From an uncultured Bryobacterales bacterium (lineage in GTDB: Bacteria; Acidobacteriota; Terriglobia; Bryobacterales; UBA6623), in the NCBI GenBank assembly GCA_946887065.1, contig CAMPKL010000289.1, positions 1-5,471 on the forward strand: DNA of 5,471 bases. Direction: 5' to 3'. The translations under genes were made by a program, and so were the position numbers. The notes under the pieces were generated by a model that was not told where the DNA came from, ran no database searches, and was given only the letters and a program-made list of their open reading frames with translations. Below are positions 1 to 5,471 of this stretch, in pieces. Within the stretch, counting starts at the first letter, position 1. Each line of letters begins with the position of its first letter.

Positions 1-1
1 C

Positions 2-454
2 GTCGAGTTGATGGGCGGCTCGCAGACGTCAACGGAGACGATGCAATCGGTCAAGTCCTTCATGGAGTCGATGAGCTTGTTGACGATTATGGTGCGCAAG
101 GAGAACACCGGGTTTGTGTTCAATTGCATTTGGCGCGCGGTGAAGAAGGAATCCTTGCGCTTGTTGGACCAAGGCGTGGCGAGCGTGGAAGACATCGACC
201 GCACCTGGATGATCCAGATGGAATCGGACATGGGGCCGTTCGCCATGATGGACCGCATCGGCCTCGACGTGGTTCGCGATATCGAGCAGGTCTACTACGA
301 AGAGTCGGGCGATTCTCGGGACGCGCCGCCTAGAGTGTTGGAAGAGAAGATCGCCTGCGGCGAGTTGGGCGTGAAGACGGGCCGTGGCTTCTACACCTAT
401 CCGCAGCCCGCGTGGCAGCAGCCGGGCTTCCTCAATGGCGGCGGACCAGGATGA
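2..454 (+). CDS. 3-hydroxyacyl-CoA dehydrogenase, C-terminal half (5' end outside window)
   Basis: Partial gene; 150 codons are visible, and the frame is open to the left edge, so the true start lies outside. The visible part matches the C-terminal helical domain of the 3-hydroxyacyl-CoA dehydrogenase family (3HCDH): GFVFN at fragment residues 37-41, with the family's conserved Asn; the block GPFAMMDRIGLD at about 78-89; and the closing GVKTGRGFYTYP at about 123-134, which is typical of single-function 3-hydroxybutyryl-CoA dehydrogenases. The N-terminal NAD-binding Rossmann domain is not in view. The family oxidises (S)-3-hydroxyacyl-CoA to 3-ketoacyl-CoA with NAD+ in the cytoplasm, in beta-oxidation or butyrate/PHB-type metabolism. 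The end right after the FYTYP block fits a single-function enzyme of roughly 300 residues rather than a FadB/FadJ fusion. The stop TGA overlaps the next gene's ATG (ATGA), indicating translational coupling. Chain-length preference cannot be read from the sequence. Confidence 0.9.
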   Translation, partial: VELMGGSQTSTETMQSVKSFMESMSLLTIMVRKENTGFVFNCIWRAVKKESLRLLDQGVASVEDIDRTWMIQMESDMGPFAMMDRIGLDVVRDIEQVYYEESGDSRDAPPRVLEEKIACGELGVKTGRGFYTYPQPAWQQPGFLNGGGPG

Positions 455-960
455 AGAGTGGACTTGCGGCGACTCTGCTGGCCGCCATGTGGGCGTTGGT
501 CTGGTCGATCGCGTTGACGCCCGAAATTGCCGGCGGCCATGGCGCCGTGCACTCGCGGTTCTCCCAGATGGACCAAGGCGGCGCGGGGCTGGAACGCCAC
601 GAGCCGGTTTTCGCGGCGGCCTGGCTGTTGGGTTCGGTAATGATCGCGATGTTCGTTTGCTTGTTGGCCTGGCAAACGAAGGCCGGACGACGTCCATGGC
701 CATTCTTCTTGATCGGCGGGGTGCTCTTCGAGGCAGTCTTCTCGATGATGTGTTGGACGTATTGGCGCTCGCTAGCCGATCCGCTCGAAGCCTCGTTCTG
801 GGGTTCGTTCCCTGTGCCGGTCGCTTGGTTGGTTTACGGCATCTGGTTGTTTCCCGGTTTCTTCATCGCGATCTACGTCGTGCGATTCGACGACTGGATC
901 CTGCCGGAACAAAGCATGCGCCGCTTTGAAGAGATTTTGAAGACGAGGCGGCAGTCGTAA
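451..960 (+). CDS. small four-TM membrane protein, putative symporter partner
   Basis: A 169-residue protein I cannot assign to a named family. Hydrophobicity suggests four membrane segments at about residues 4-22, 53-74, 84-105 and 122-144. A loop of about 30 residues between the first two is rich in Gly, His and charge (GGHGAVHSRF). The tail is charged and probably cytoplasmic (RFDDWILPEQ, then MRRFEEILKTRR). The first segment could instead be a cleaved signal peptide. ATG 451 is chosen because it overlaps the upstream stop as ATGA and puts the hydrophobic segment at the N terminus; a GTG at 412 in the same frame would add an Arg-rich stretch inside the upstream gene. The stop lies two bases before the symporter start. 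Small membrane proteins encoded beside SSS transporters are known (DUF485 with ActP, DUF997/YhdT with PanF), so an accessory role is a reasonable inference; this protein is longer than those and shows no motif I recognise from them. Confidence 0.8.
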   Translation: MKSGLAATLLAAMWALVWSIALTPEIAGGHGAVHSRFSQMDQGGAGLERHEPVFAAAWLLGSVMIAMFVCLLAWQTKAGRRPWPFFLIGGVLFEAVFSMMCWTYWRSLADPLEASFWGSFPVPVAWLVYGIWLFPGFFIAIYVVRFDDWILPEQSMRRFEEILKTRRQS

Positions 961-962
961 GC

Positions 963-2447
963 GTGGAGGAGCATCGCTCAGTAATCGTGCTGGCCTGCGT
1001 TGTCGCATACCTTGCGATGTGCGTGGCAGTCGGCCTCTGGGCGATGCGCCGCACAAAAAGCAGTCAAGACTTCTTCATGGCGGGCAGGCATTTGGGCGTG
1101 GTCGTCGCTAGTGTGGCGGTGTTCTCGAGCACGATGAGCGGTTGGGGTTTTGTAGGCGGCCCCGGGCTCGTTTACAAGATGGGCGTGACGTCGTTCTGGA
1201 TGATCGTGGCGACGTCGATCGGCATCAGCATTTCGTTTTTCCTGTTTGGCAAGCGGCTGCGCATGATGGGGGAATTGCGCGAGCTGATCTCCCTGCCCGA
1301 TGCGGTGGCGGCGCGCTACGGCAGCAACACGACGAGCTTTTTGACGGCACTGGCGATCCTGCTCGGCGTGTTGGGCTACTTGGCGACACAGATCCTGGCG
1401 ATGGCCACGGTGCTGCAGAGTATCTTGGCGGACGTGCCCTGGATCGGCGTGATCTCGATCGAATCGTGTTTGGGCATCAGCGGCGCCGTGCTGGTTTTCT
1501 ATTGCGTCACGGGCGGCATTATCGCCTCGGTCTATACCGATCTCGTGCAGGGCATCATCATGGTGGCCGCGGCCCTGTTAGTGCTCGCGACGGCCATCAT
1601 GGCGGTCGAGGGCGGCATGACCGGAATGGCCCAGACGATTCTGGCGGACGACCCGGAAGCGATGAGCCCGTGGGGGACGCTCGGAATGGTGGGCTGCTTG
1701 TCGTGGTACTTCATCTTCGTGTTGGGGGCCTGCGGTCAGCCGCATGTGATCACCAAACTGATGATGACGAGACGGGTGCGGGACGCACGGCATATGCTGC
1801 CGATCTCGGTAATCGGCTATGGCACGGCCGCATTGCTGTGGATCGCCATCGGCATGGCGATGAGGACAATCGTGTTGCAGGGCGGCCACGCGGAGTTGGC
1901 CAATGCGGATGATGCGGCGGCGGTCTTCTTGCAAAACTATGCTAGTCCGTTGCTTTCCGGAATCGTCTTCGCCGGACTGTTGGCAGCGATCATGTCGACG
2001 GCGGATAGTTTTTTAAATATTGGCGCCGCGGCGGTCGTCCACGATATTCCGCGGGCGCTGCGCGGGCGGTCGTTGGACAACGACCTGGCGTGGGCTAGAA
2101 CGGCTACCGTGGCGATCGCCGCGGCGGCAGCGCTCTTCGCGCTTTACTCAGGGAGCCTAGTCGCACTGCTGGGAGCGTTTGGATGGGGTACCTTCGCCGC
2201 AGCGATCGTGCCGACTGCAGCGATCGGCTTCAATTGGAAAAGGGCGACGCCGAGGGCTTGCAATTTGGCCATCTGCGCGAGCCTGCTGATTAACTTCGGA
2301 CTGGAGTTATTCAAGATAGAATTGCCCTACGGTTTCCACGGAGGGGCCTTCGCGCTGCTGGTTTCCCTGACGATCTTCTATGTGGTCTCGGTGGCGACGC
2401 CGCCGCGGCCGATCGCACCCGACATCGAAGCCGTCATGGATCTGTAA
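963..2447 (+). CDS. sodium:solute symporter (SSS family)
   Basis: A 494-residue inner-membrane transporter of the SSS family (PutP/PanF/SGLT type), which drives solute uptake with the sodium gradient. Hydrophobic segments run through the whole length, consistent with about 13 helices. Family signatures are visible: DFFMAGRHLG at 36-45 and FSSTMSGWGFVGGPG at 54-68 (first helix of the core repeat), YLATQILA at 139-146, GGIIASVYTDLVQG at 184-197, GQPHVITKLMMTR at 258-270, and AAIMSTADSFLN at 341-352, where the Ser-Thr pair matches the Na2 sodium-site region of PutP and vSGLT. Length is normal for the family. The start is GTG 963, two bases after the previous stop; a GAGG at 945-948 is a rather distant ribosome site. 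An in-frame GTG at 987 is an alternative, but the ATG at 1017 falls inside the first helix. The substrate is unknown; linkage to an acyl-CoA dehydrogenase hints at a carboxylate. Confidence 0.93.
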   Translation: MEEHRSVIVLACVVAYLAMCVAVGLWAMRRTKSSQDFFMAGRHLGVVVASVAVFSSTMSGWGFVGGPGLVYKMGVTSFWMIVATSIGISISFFLFGKRLRMMGELRELISLPDAVAARYGSNTTSFLTALAILLGVLGYLATQILAMATVLQSILADVPWIGVISIESCLGISGAVLVFYCVTGGIIASVYTDLVQGIIMVAAALLVLATAIMAVEGGMTGMAQTILADDPEAMSPWGTLGMVGCLSWYFIFVLGACGQPHVITKLMMTRRVRDARHMLPISVIGYGTAALLWIAIGMAMRTIVLQGGHAELANADDAAAVFLQNYASPLLSGIVFAGLLAAIMSTADSFLNIGAAAVVHDIPRALRGRSLDNDLAWARTATVAIAAAAALFALYSGSLVALLGAFGWGTFAAAIVPTAAIGFNWKRATPRACNLAICASLLINFGLELFKIELPYGFHGGAFALLVSLTIFYVVSVATPPRPIAPDIEAVMDL

Positions 2448-2524
2448 GTGTCGTCCCCCTTCTCCCTAGACGCTTCTTCCGGCAAGGCATATTGCTCGAC
2501 TCCCGTTCGACCGATTAGCGAGGC

Positions 2525-2739
2525 ATGGCAGAACTACCGTTTGTCGCCGGGATCAGATTCGCTGCGCAGTGTGTCGTAAGGCGGCGCCGGCAGAGCAATT
2601 GATCGCTAGAGGCTCGCTGCGGATGTGCCCGGCGTGCTCCACGCCTCGAGTGATTCACCGGCACGAAATCTTTAGACGGCTGTTGAACGGCGATGAGGCG
2701 CCGGCAACGGGCGAGTTGCCGCGCAGGTTCCCTTGTTGA
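2525..2739 (+). pseudogene. putative small zinc-ribbon protein, frameshifted or with unseen start
   Basis: An open frame from 2470 to the TGA at 2737-2739 encodes CAVC (codons 2563-2574) and CPAC (2626-2637), a CX2C-X17-CX2C pattern as in zinc ribbons. A basic stretch follows (RVIHRHEIFRRLLNG), then an acidic/Pro segment and a final Cys. The frame has no ATG, GTG or TTG ahead of the first Cys pair. An ATG at 2525 in the neighbouring frame reads MAELPFVAG and then meets the Cys frame at the GGG of 2549-2551: one extra G there, or a -1 shift, would give a 71-residue protein with Cys at 14, 17, 35 and 38. Without a shift the ATG product stops after 25 codons, and ATG 2623 keeps only the second Cys pair. 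Possibilities are a sequencing error, a decayed gene, a non-standard start, or chance. It is not LysW-like, as it lacks the C-terminal EDWGE. Function unknown. Confidence 0.4.
2698..2724 (+). other. strong hairpin upstream of argC
   Basis: CGGCAAC (2702-2708) pairs perfectly with GTTGCCG (2715-2721) around a six-base loop. GCG (2698-2700) and CGC (2722-2724) extend the stem to ten pairs, with C2701 bulged. The downstream sequence (AGGTTCCCTTGTT) is not a proper T-run, so a classic intrinsic terminator is doubtful. It could be a leader or attenuator structure for argC, a weak terminator of the upstream unit, or incidental structure in GC-rich DNA. Confidence 0.35.
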
Positions 2740-2803
2740 TTGATTGCGCAGAGGCTTGATGGCCGCTCCGTAAGATCGCTACGCTCAATAGAGTGGGCGA
2801 AAG

Positions 2804-3814
2804 ATGAGCGGGACAAACAACCTACGGGCCGGGGTAGTCGGATTCACGGGCTATAGCGGCGCGGAACTAGTCGGAATTCTCAAGCGGCATCCGGGGGCGA
2901 CCCCGGTGCTGGTGGAGCATCGGGCGCAGACGGCGGACGAGGCTCCTGTTTTCGATGACGGAACGGAACGGCGTCCTCTGACGGCGGAGGGTTTGCGCGG
3001 GCTCGATGTGGTGTTCTTGGCCACGTCCGCGGAAGTGTCGATCGAATCGGCGCCGATGATATTGAACGCAGGCGTGCGGGTCATCGACTTGAGCGGGGCT
3101 TTCCGGCTGCGGACGAAGGCGAACTACCAGCGCTGGTATGGCGCCGAACATGCCGAAGAGGCGCTCCTGGCGGGGGCCGCGTACGGGTTACCGGAGTTTT
3201 ACCGGGACAAGATCCCTGGAGAGAACCTGATATCGAATCCGGGCTGTTACCCGACGGCGGCGAATTTGGCGATTCGGCCGCTCGTGCAGGAAGGGGTTTT
3301 CGACAAGGCGGCGGGAATCGTTTGCGACGCGAAGTCGGGCGTCAGCGGCGCGGGCAAGAAGCCCTCGCAGAAGACGCACTTCAGCGAAGCGGCTGAGAAT
3401 TTTTCGGCCTACGCCGTGCAGTCGCACAGGCATGTGCCGGAAGTGCTGATGAACTCGGGTCTGGACGAAGCGGAATTTTCCTTCACGGCGCAGTTGCTGC
3501 CGCTGCATCGGGGCATTCTCGAAAGCATTTACCTGCGGACGCGGGAGGCGATGAGCCACGCGGATTTGTCCGCCATTTACGCCAAACACTACGCCGATGA
3601 ACCCTTTGTGCGGATTTACCCCGAAGGACGCTTCCCGGATCTGCACGCGATACAGCACACGAACTTTTGCGACATCGGGTTCCGTACGGACCCCAAGACC
3701 AAGCGAGTGACGGTTATCGCGGCGATCGATAACCTCGTTAAGGGCGCGGCGGGGCAGGCTGTCCAGAATATGAACCTCGTCTTTGGACTTGAGGAGACGG
3801 CGGGGTTGCTTTGA
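2804..3814 (+). CDS. argC: N-acetyl-gamma-glutamyl-phosphate reductase
   Basis: A 336-residue cytoplasmic enzyme of the ArgC family, of normal length. It reduces N-acetyl-glutamyl-5-phosphate with NADPH to N-acetylglutamate-5-semialdehyde, the third step of arginine synthesis. The N terminus carries the nucleotide-binding loop GFTGYSGAEL (13-22). The catalytic Cys is C148 in SNPGCYPTA (144-152). SHRHVPEV (207-214) holds the conserved His region, and LPLHRGI (232-238) and DNLVKGAAGQAVQNMN (309-324) are further family blocks. ATG 2804 starts just before the Rossmann strand, with a weak purine-rich site (GCGAAAG) ahead. It overlaps argB by four bases, so the two are co-translated. The related LysY and ArgC of LysW-dependent pathways are homologous; no LysW carrier gene is seen here, so the acetylated route is the default reading. 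Confidence 0.96.
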   Translation: MSGTNNLRAGVVGFTGYSGAELVGILKRHPGATPVLVEHRAQTADEAPVFDDGTERRPLTAEGLRGLDVVFLATSAEVSIESAPMILNAGVRVIDLSGAFRLRTKANYQRWYGAEHAEEALLAGAAYGLPEFYRDKIPGENLISNPGCYPTAANLAIRPLVQEGVFDKAAGIVCDAKSGVSGAGKKPSQKTHFSEAAENFSAYAVQSHRHVPEVLMNSGLDEAEFSFTAQLLPLHRGILESIYLRTREAMSHADLSAIYAKHYADEPFVRIYPEGRFPDLHAIQHTNFCDIGFRTDPKTKRVTVIAAIDNLVKGAAGQAVQNMNLVFGLEETAGLL

Positions 3815-4584
3815 AACTCCTGATTAAGTTGGGAGGCACGCTGCTGGAGTCCGATGAGACGCGGCGAGCGTTGTGCCGGCAGATTGCCGGCGCGCAGGCG
3901 GCCGGGCATCAGACAGTAGTGGTCCACGGCGGCGGCAAGCGGCTCAGCCGCTATCTGGAAGACCAAGGGATCGAGAGCGAGTTCCGCAACGGTTTTCGGG
4001 TGACCGCGCCGGAAATCATGGATGCCGTGCTGCGCATCTTTTGCGGCTCGGTTAATCACCACTTGGTTGCCGAGTTGGGCAGGGCTGGAGCGAAGCCAAT
4101 CGGCTTGTCGGGCATCGATGCAGGAATCGTCCAGGCCGTGCAACTAGCGCCGGAGTTGGGCGCGGTGGGCCAAGTCTCGAGGGTGAATCCGGCGCCGCTC
4201 GATCTGCTGACCGAAGCCGGCTATTTGCCGACGATCGCTTGCGTGGCGGGCGGAGCGGACGGCGCGATCTACAACGTCAACGCGGACCAAATGGCGGCGG
4301 CCTGCGCGGGCGGCTTCAAGGCCGATCAGATGATTTATCTCACCGATGTCGCGGGCGTACTCGACGCGGAGCAGACCCTGATCCCCTCGTTGACGATTGC
4401 GGGGGCATTGAAGCTGATTGAAGACGGCGTTGCCCGGGGCGGCATGGAAGCTAAGTTGCGCGCCGCAATTTCGGCGATTGAAGACGGCTCCGAGCGGGTG
4501 CGCGTGGCCGCGGGCGCTGAGCCCGGTGTCATCCCGCGGCTGTTGGCGGGCGAGCCGCTCGGAACCCAGATGGTCGCAGGTTGA
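3811..4584 (+). CDS. argB: acetylglutamate kinase
   Basis: A 257-residue amino-acid kinase family enzyme that phosphorylates N-acetylglutamate with ATP, the second step of arginine synthesis, making the substrate of the adjacent ArgC. Visible motifs are KLGGT (6-10, phosphate-binding Lys6), VVHGGGKR (37-44, glycine-rich loop), NGFRVT (60-65, substrate Arg63), GLSGIDAG (98-105), YNVNADQMA (154-162), YLTDVAGV (176-183, nucleotide site) and GGMEAKL (210-216, Lys215). The start is TTG 3811, overlapping the argC stop as TTGA, with a GGGG at 3802-3805 as possible ribosome site; it places the first beta strand right at the N terminus, as in the family. The length resembles the short E. coli enzyme. 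The N-terminal helix found in arginine-inhibited hexameric kinases is absent, so feedback control by arginine at this enzyme is unlikely (inference from family knowledge). Substrate (acetyl, succinyl or LysW-linked glutamate) cannot be settled by motif alone. Confidence 0.95.
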   Translation: MKLLIKLGGTLLESDETRRALCRQIAGAQAAGHQTVVVHGGGKRLSRYLEDQGIESEFRNGFRVTAPEIMDAVLRIFCGSVNHHLVAELGRAGAKPIGLSGIDAGIVQAVQLAPELGAVGQVSRVNPAPLDLLTEAGYLPTIACVAGGADGAIYNVNADQMAAACAGGFKADQMIYLTDVAGVLDAEQTLIPSLTIAGALKLIEDGVARGGMEAKLRAAISAIEDGSERVRVAAGAEPGVIPRLLAGEPLGTQMVAG

Positions 4585-4745
4585 TTGACCAAGCCGATCG
4601 TCAGGCCGCGATCAGCACCGCTGTCGTCGCACTTGCGGGTCAGCATGTCCACGGTGCGCTGCATGCCGACGGCTCGCTGGGTTAGGCGTCCGCGGATGGG
4701 CAGCTTAAGGTACTCGAGCCCGAGATCGAGCCCTTGCCCGCATAG

Positions 4746-4760
4746 CCCGGCGGGGCCGGG
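4746..4760 (+). other. GC-rich hairpin after argB
   Basis: CCCGGC (4746-4751) and GCCGGG (4755-4760) form a perfect six-pair stem with a GGG loop. No T-run follows (GCATCGAAAATACC), so it is not a textbook terminator, though it may help end or protect the argCB transcript. Short GC palindromes also arise by chance in such DNA. Confidence 0.25.
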
Positions 4761-4809
4761 GCATCGAAAATACCTTACGCGCTCGACCTCCTTTTACGAA
4801 TTTCGGGTT

Positions 4810-4815
4810 TATACT
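4810..4815 (+). promoter_or_regulatory. possible -10 element for the DUF3857 gene
   Basis: TATACT is one base from the TATAAT consensus and lies 55 bases before the ATG at 4871, in the AT-rich part of the spacer. No good -35 hexamer is found at 16-18 bases upstream. A second weak candidate is TACAAT at 4851-4856. Assignment rests on the -10 hexamer and position only. Confidence 0.3.
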
Positions 4816-4828
4816 GGCCAAGCCTGCG

Positions 4829-4845
4829 GAATCGGCTTCCGATTC
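4829..4845 (+). terminator. possible intrinsic terminator or operator hairpin
   Basis: GAATCGG (4829-4835) and CCGATTC (4839-4845) make a perfect seven-pair stem with a CTT loop, followed by GCTTTTACAATTT. This resembles a weak rho-independent terminator for transcripts coming from argCB. It lies downstream of the possible -10 at 4810, so it would sit in the leader of the next gene if that promoter is real; an inverted-repeat operator is an alternative. Confidence 0.3.
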
Positions 4846-4870
4846 GCTTTTACAATTTGGCGTTAAATAA

Positions 4871-5471
4871 ATGGAAATAATACGCTCCTTCGTTAGTTCC
4901 GCCTTGCTGGCAGCCGCGGTAGGCCTGTCGCCGGCTCAGATAAAGGCAGTTGATTGGGATCCGGTCACTCCGGAACTTCTCGCTTTGAAAGCGCCTAAAA
5001 TCGACCCCAGGGCCGATTCGGAAACGATCACTTGGCAGGTTTGGCTCGAAGATCGGCTACTGGGCGGGCGCCAACCGCAGACCATGGAAACCCAATACCT
5101 GCGAGTAAAGGTTTTTACCGAGCGCGGGGTAGAGCAGCAAAGCACTATCGATCTGGTGGAGGCCGCGTCGGACATCCAAGTAAGCGAGATCCAAGGCCGC
5201 ACAATCAAACCGGACGGGCGGATCGTGGAGTTGCGCAAAGCGGACGTATTTGAGCGATCGGTCGCTCGCACCGGCGGCATCAACGTCAACATGCGGTCAT
5301 TCTCCATGCCGAACGTCGAGGTTGGCGACATCATTGAATATCAGTGGGTGGAATACCGCGACAATACCGTCGTTCGTCACCAACGGCTCGATTGTCAACG
5401 CAATGATCCGGCCTGGCAAATCATCTATCGCGTAAAGCCGTTGGCGGAAATGATGGATTACGGATATTACC
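4871..5471 (+). CDS. secreted DUF3857-domain protein, N-terminal part (3' end outside window)
   Basis: The first 200 codons of a gene that runs off the right edge. It begins with a signal peptide: Arg5, a hydrophobic core at about 7-19, and likely cleavage near residue 26 (IKA before VDW), so export to the periplasm is expected. The mature part matches the DUF3857 domain, which usually precedes a transglutaminase-like domain in 600-plus-residue proteins; that second domain is not in view. Supporting blocks are WDPVTPELLALK (29-40), LRVKVFTERG (77-86), GRTIKPDGRIVEL (109-121), SFSMPNVEVGDIIEYQW (143-159) and QRNDPAWQIIYRVKP (176-190). The biochemical role of DUF3857 proteins is not well established. 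An in-frame TAA immediately before ATG 4871 fixes this as the first possible start. There is no Shine-Dalgarno sequence in the AT-rich stretch ahead of it (CGTTAAATAA). The gene is probably transcribed separately from argCB, given the 286-base spacer. Confidence 0.88.
   Translation, partial: MEIIRSFVSSALLAAAVGLSPAQIKAVDWDPVTPELLALKAPKIDPRADSETITWQVWLEDRLLGGRQPQTMETQYLRVKVFTERGVEQQSTIDLVEAASDIQVSEIQGRTIKPDGRIVELRKADVFERSVARTGGINVNMRSFSMPNVEVGDIIEYQWVEYRDNTVVRHQRLDCQRNDPAWQIIYRVKPLAEMMDYGYY

Larger units (their letters stand above)
2448..2803 (+). other. intergenic region with short Cys-rich frame and hairpin
   Basis: This is a 356-base gap between the symporter stop and argC. It contains the zinc-ribbon-like frame (to 2739) and the hairpin listed separately. 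No clear intrinsic terminator with a T-run follows the symporter, and I see no convincing -35/-10 pair for argC; TAAGAT at 2771-2776 is the nearest -10-like hexamer, but it has no good -35 partner. The last bases before argC (GGGCGAAAG) give only a weak ribosome site. Confidence 0.6.
4585..4870 (+). other. intergenic spacer with hairpins and AT-rich leader
   Basis: This is a 286-base spacer between argB and the secreted protein gene. It is GC-rich to about 4765 and then turns AT-rich towards the next start. Open frames crossing it on both strands (+ 4585-4866 from a TTG; - 4335-4793) lack recognisable motifs, and the minus one runs antisense through the end of argB, so I do not call genes here. 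It holds two hairpins and a -10-like hexamer, listed separately. Confidence 0.6.

Noticed and set aside
29..703. Long minus-strand frame of about 224 codons opposite the dehydrogenase and the small membrane protein.
   Set aside because: It is antisense to two genes with clear coding features, is Arg/Pro/His-rich, and matches no family; it is a shadow frame.
1142..1912. Plus-strand 256-codon frame inside the symporter gene.
   Set aside because: It is an alternate frame of a well-supported transporter, rich in Gly/Arg/Asp with no motif; an artefact of high GC content.
2525..2739. Idea that the Cys-rich frame is a LysW-type amino-group carrier, because it sits beside argC and argB.
   Set aside because: LysW is about 54 residues with a conserved EDWGE at the C terminus; this frame ends in Arg-Phe-Pro-Cys and lacks the acidic body of LysW.
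4416..4488. Direct repeat GATTGAAGACGGC at 4416-4428 and 4476-4488.
   Set aside because: Both copies are in frame inside argB, encoding IEDG in two helices; a 13-base coincidence within coding sequence is a sufficient explanation.
4335..4793. Long open frame on the minus strand across the end of argB and the spacer (ATG at 4664).
   Set aside because: More than half of the ATG-initiated part is antisense to a well-supported argB, it has no recognisable motif, and such antisense frames are common in GC-rich DNA. The spacer part looks faintly protein-like, but that is not enough to call it.
4585..4866. A 93-codon plus-strand frame starting with TTG directly after the argB stop.
   Set aside because: Arg/Ser/Pro-rich composition typical of non-coding frames, no motif, no ribosome site, and it runs through the presumed promoter and hairpins of the next gene.

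Overview
The window looks like chromosomal DNA from a GC-rich, Gram-negative-type bacterium. The best guess is an Acidobacteriota member of the Bryobacterales/Solibacter kind. That placement is an inference: it rests on the style of the secreted DUF3857 protein at the right end and on general gene style, and no marker gene is present. All recognisable genes lie on the + strand. No rRNA, tRNA, CRISPR array, insertion sequence, phage gene or attachment site is visible.

Left block (1-2447): three genes packed as one likely operon. The C-terminal half of an NAD-dependent 3-hydroxyacyl-CoA dehydrogenase runs in from the left. It overlaps by an ATGA junction with a 169-residue protein that appears to have four membrane segments. 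Two bases after that comes a full-length sodium:solute symporter (SSS family, 494 aa). The spacing suggests the small membrane protein is a partner of the symporter, and the dehydrogenase suggests a carboxylate or acyl-type substrate; both ideas are inference.

Middle gap (2448-2803): 356 bases with no long gene, but an unlisted short reading frame encodes two CxxC pairs like a zinc ribbon. It lacks a normal start, and a one-base shift would join it to an upstream ATG to give a 71-residue protein. A strong hairpin lies near its 3' end, just ahead of argC.

Arginine block (2804-4584): argC and argB, translationally coupled (TTGA overlap), catalyse two consecutive steps of arginine biosynthesis. 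ArgB phosphorylates N-acetylglutamate and ArgC reduces the resulting acyl phosphate to the semialdehyde. The other arg genes are not in the window.

Right end (4585-5471): a 286-base spacer with two hairpins and an AT-rich leader, then the start of a secreted DUF3857-domain protein that runs off the end. I found no clearly novel system. The best leads are the broken or frameshifted zinc-ribbon frame and the unassigned four-TM partner of the symporter.
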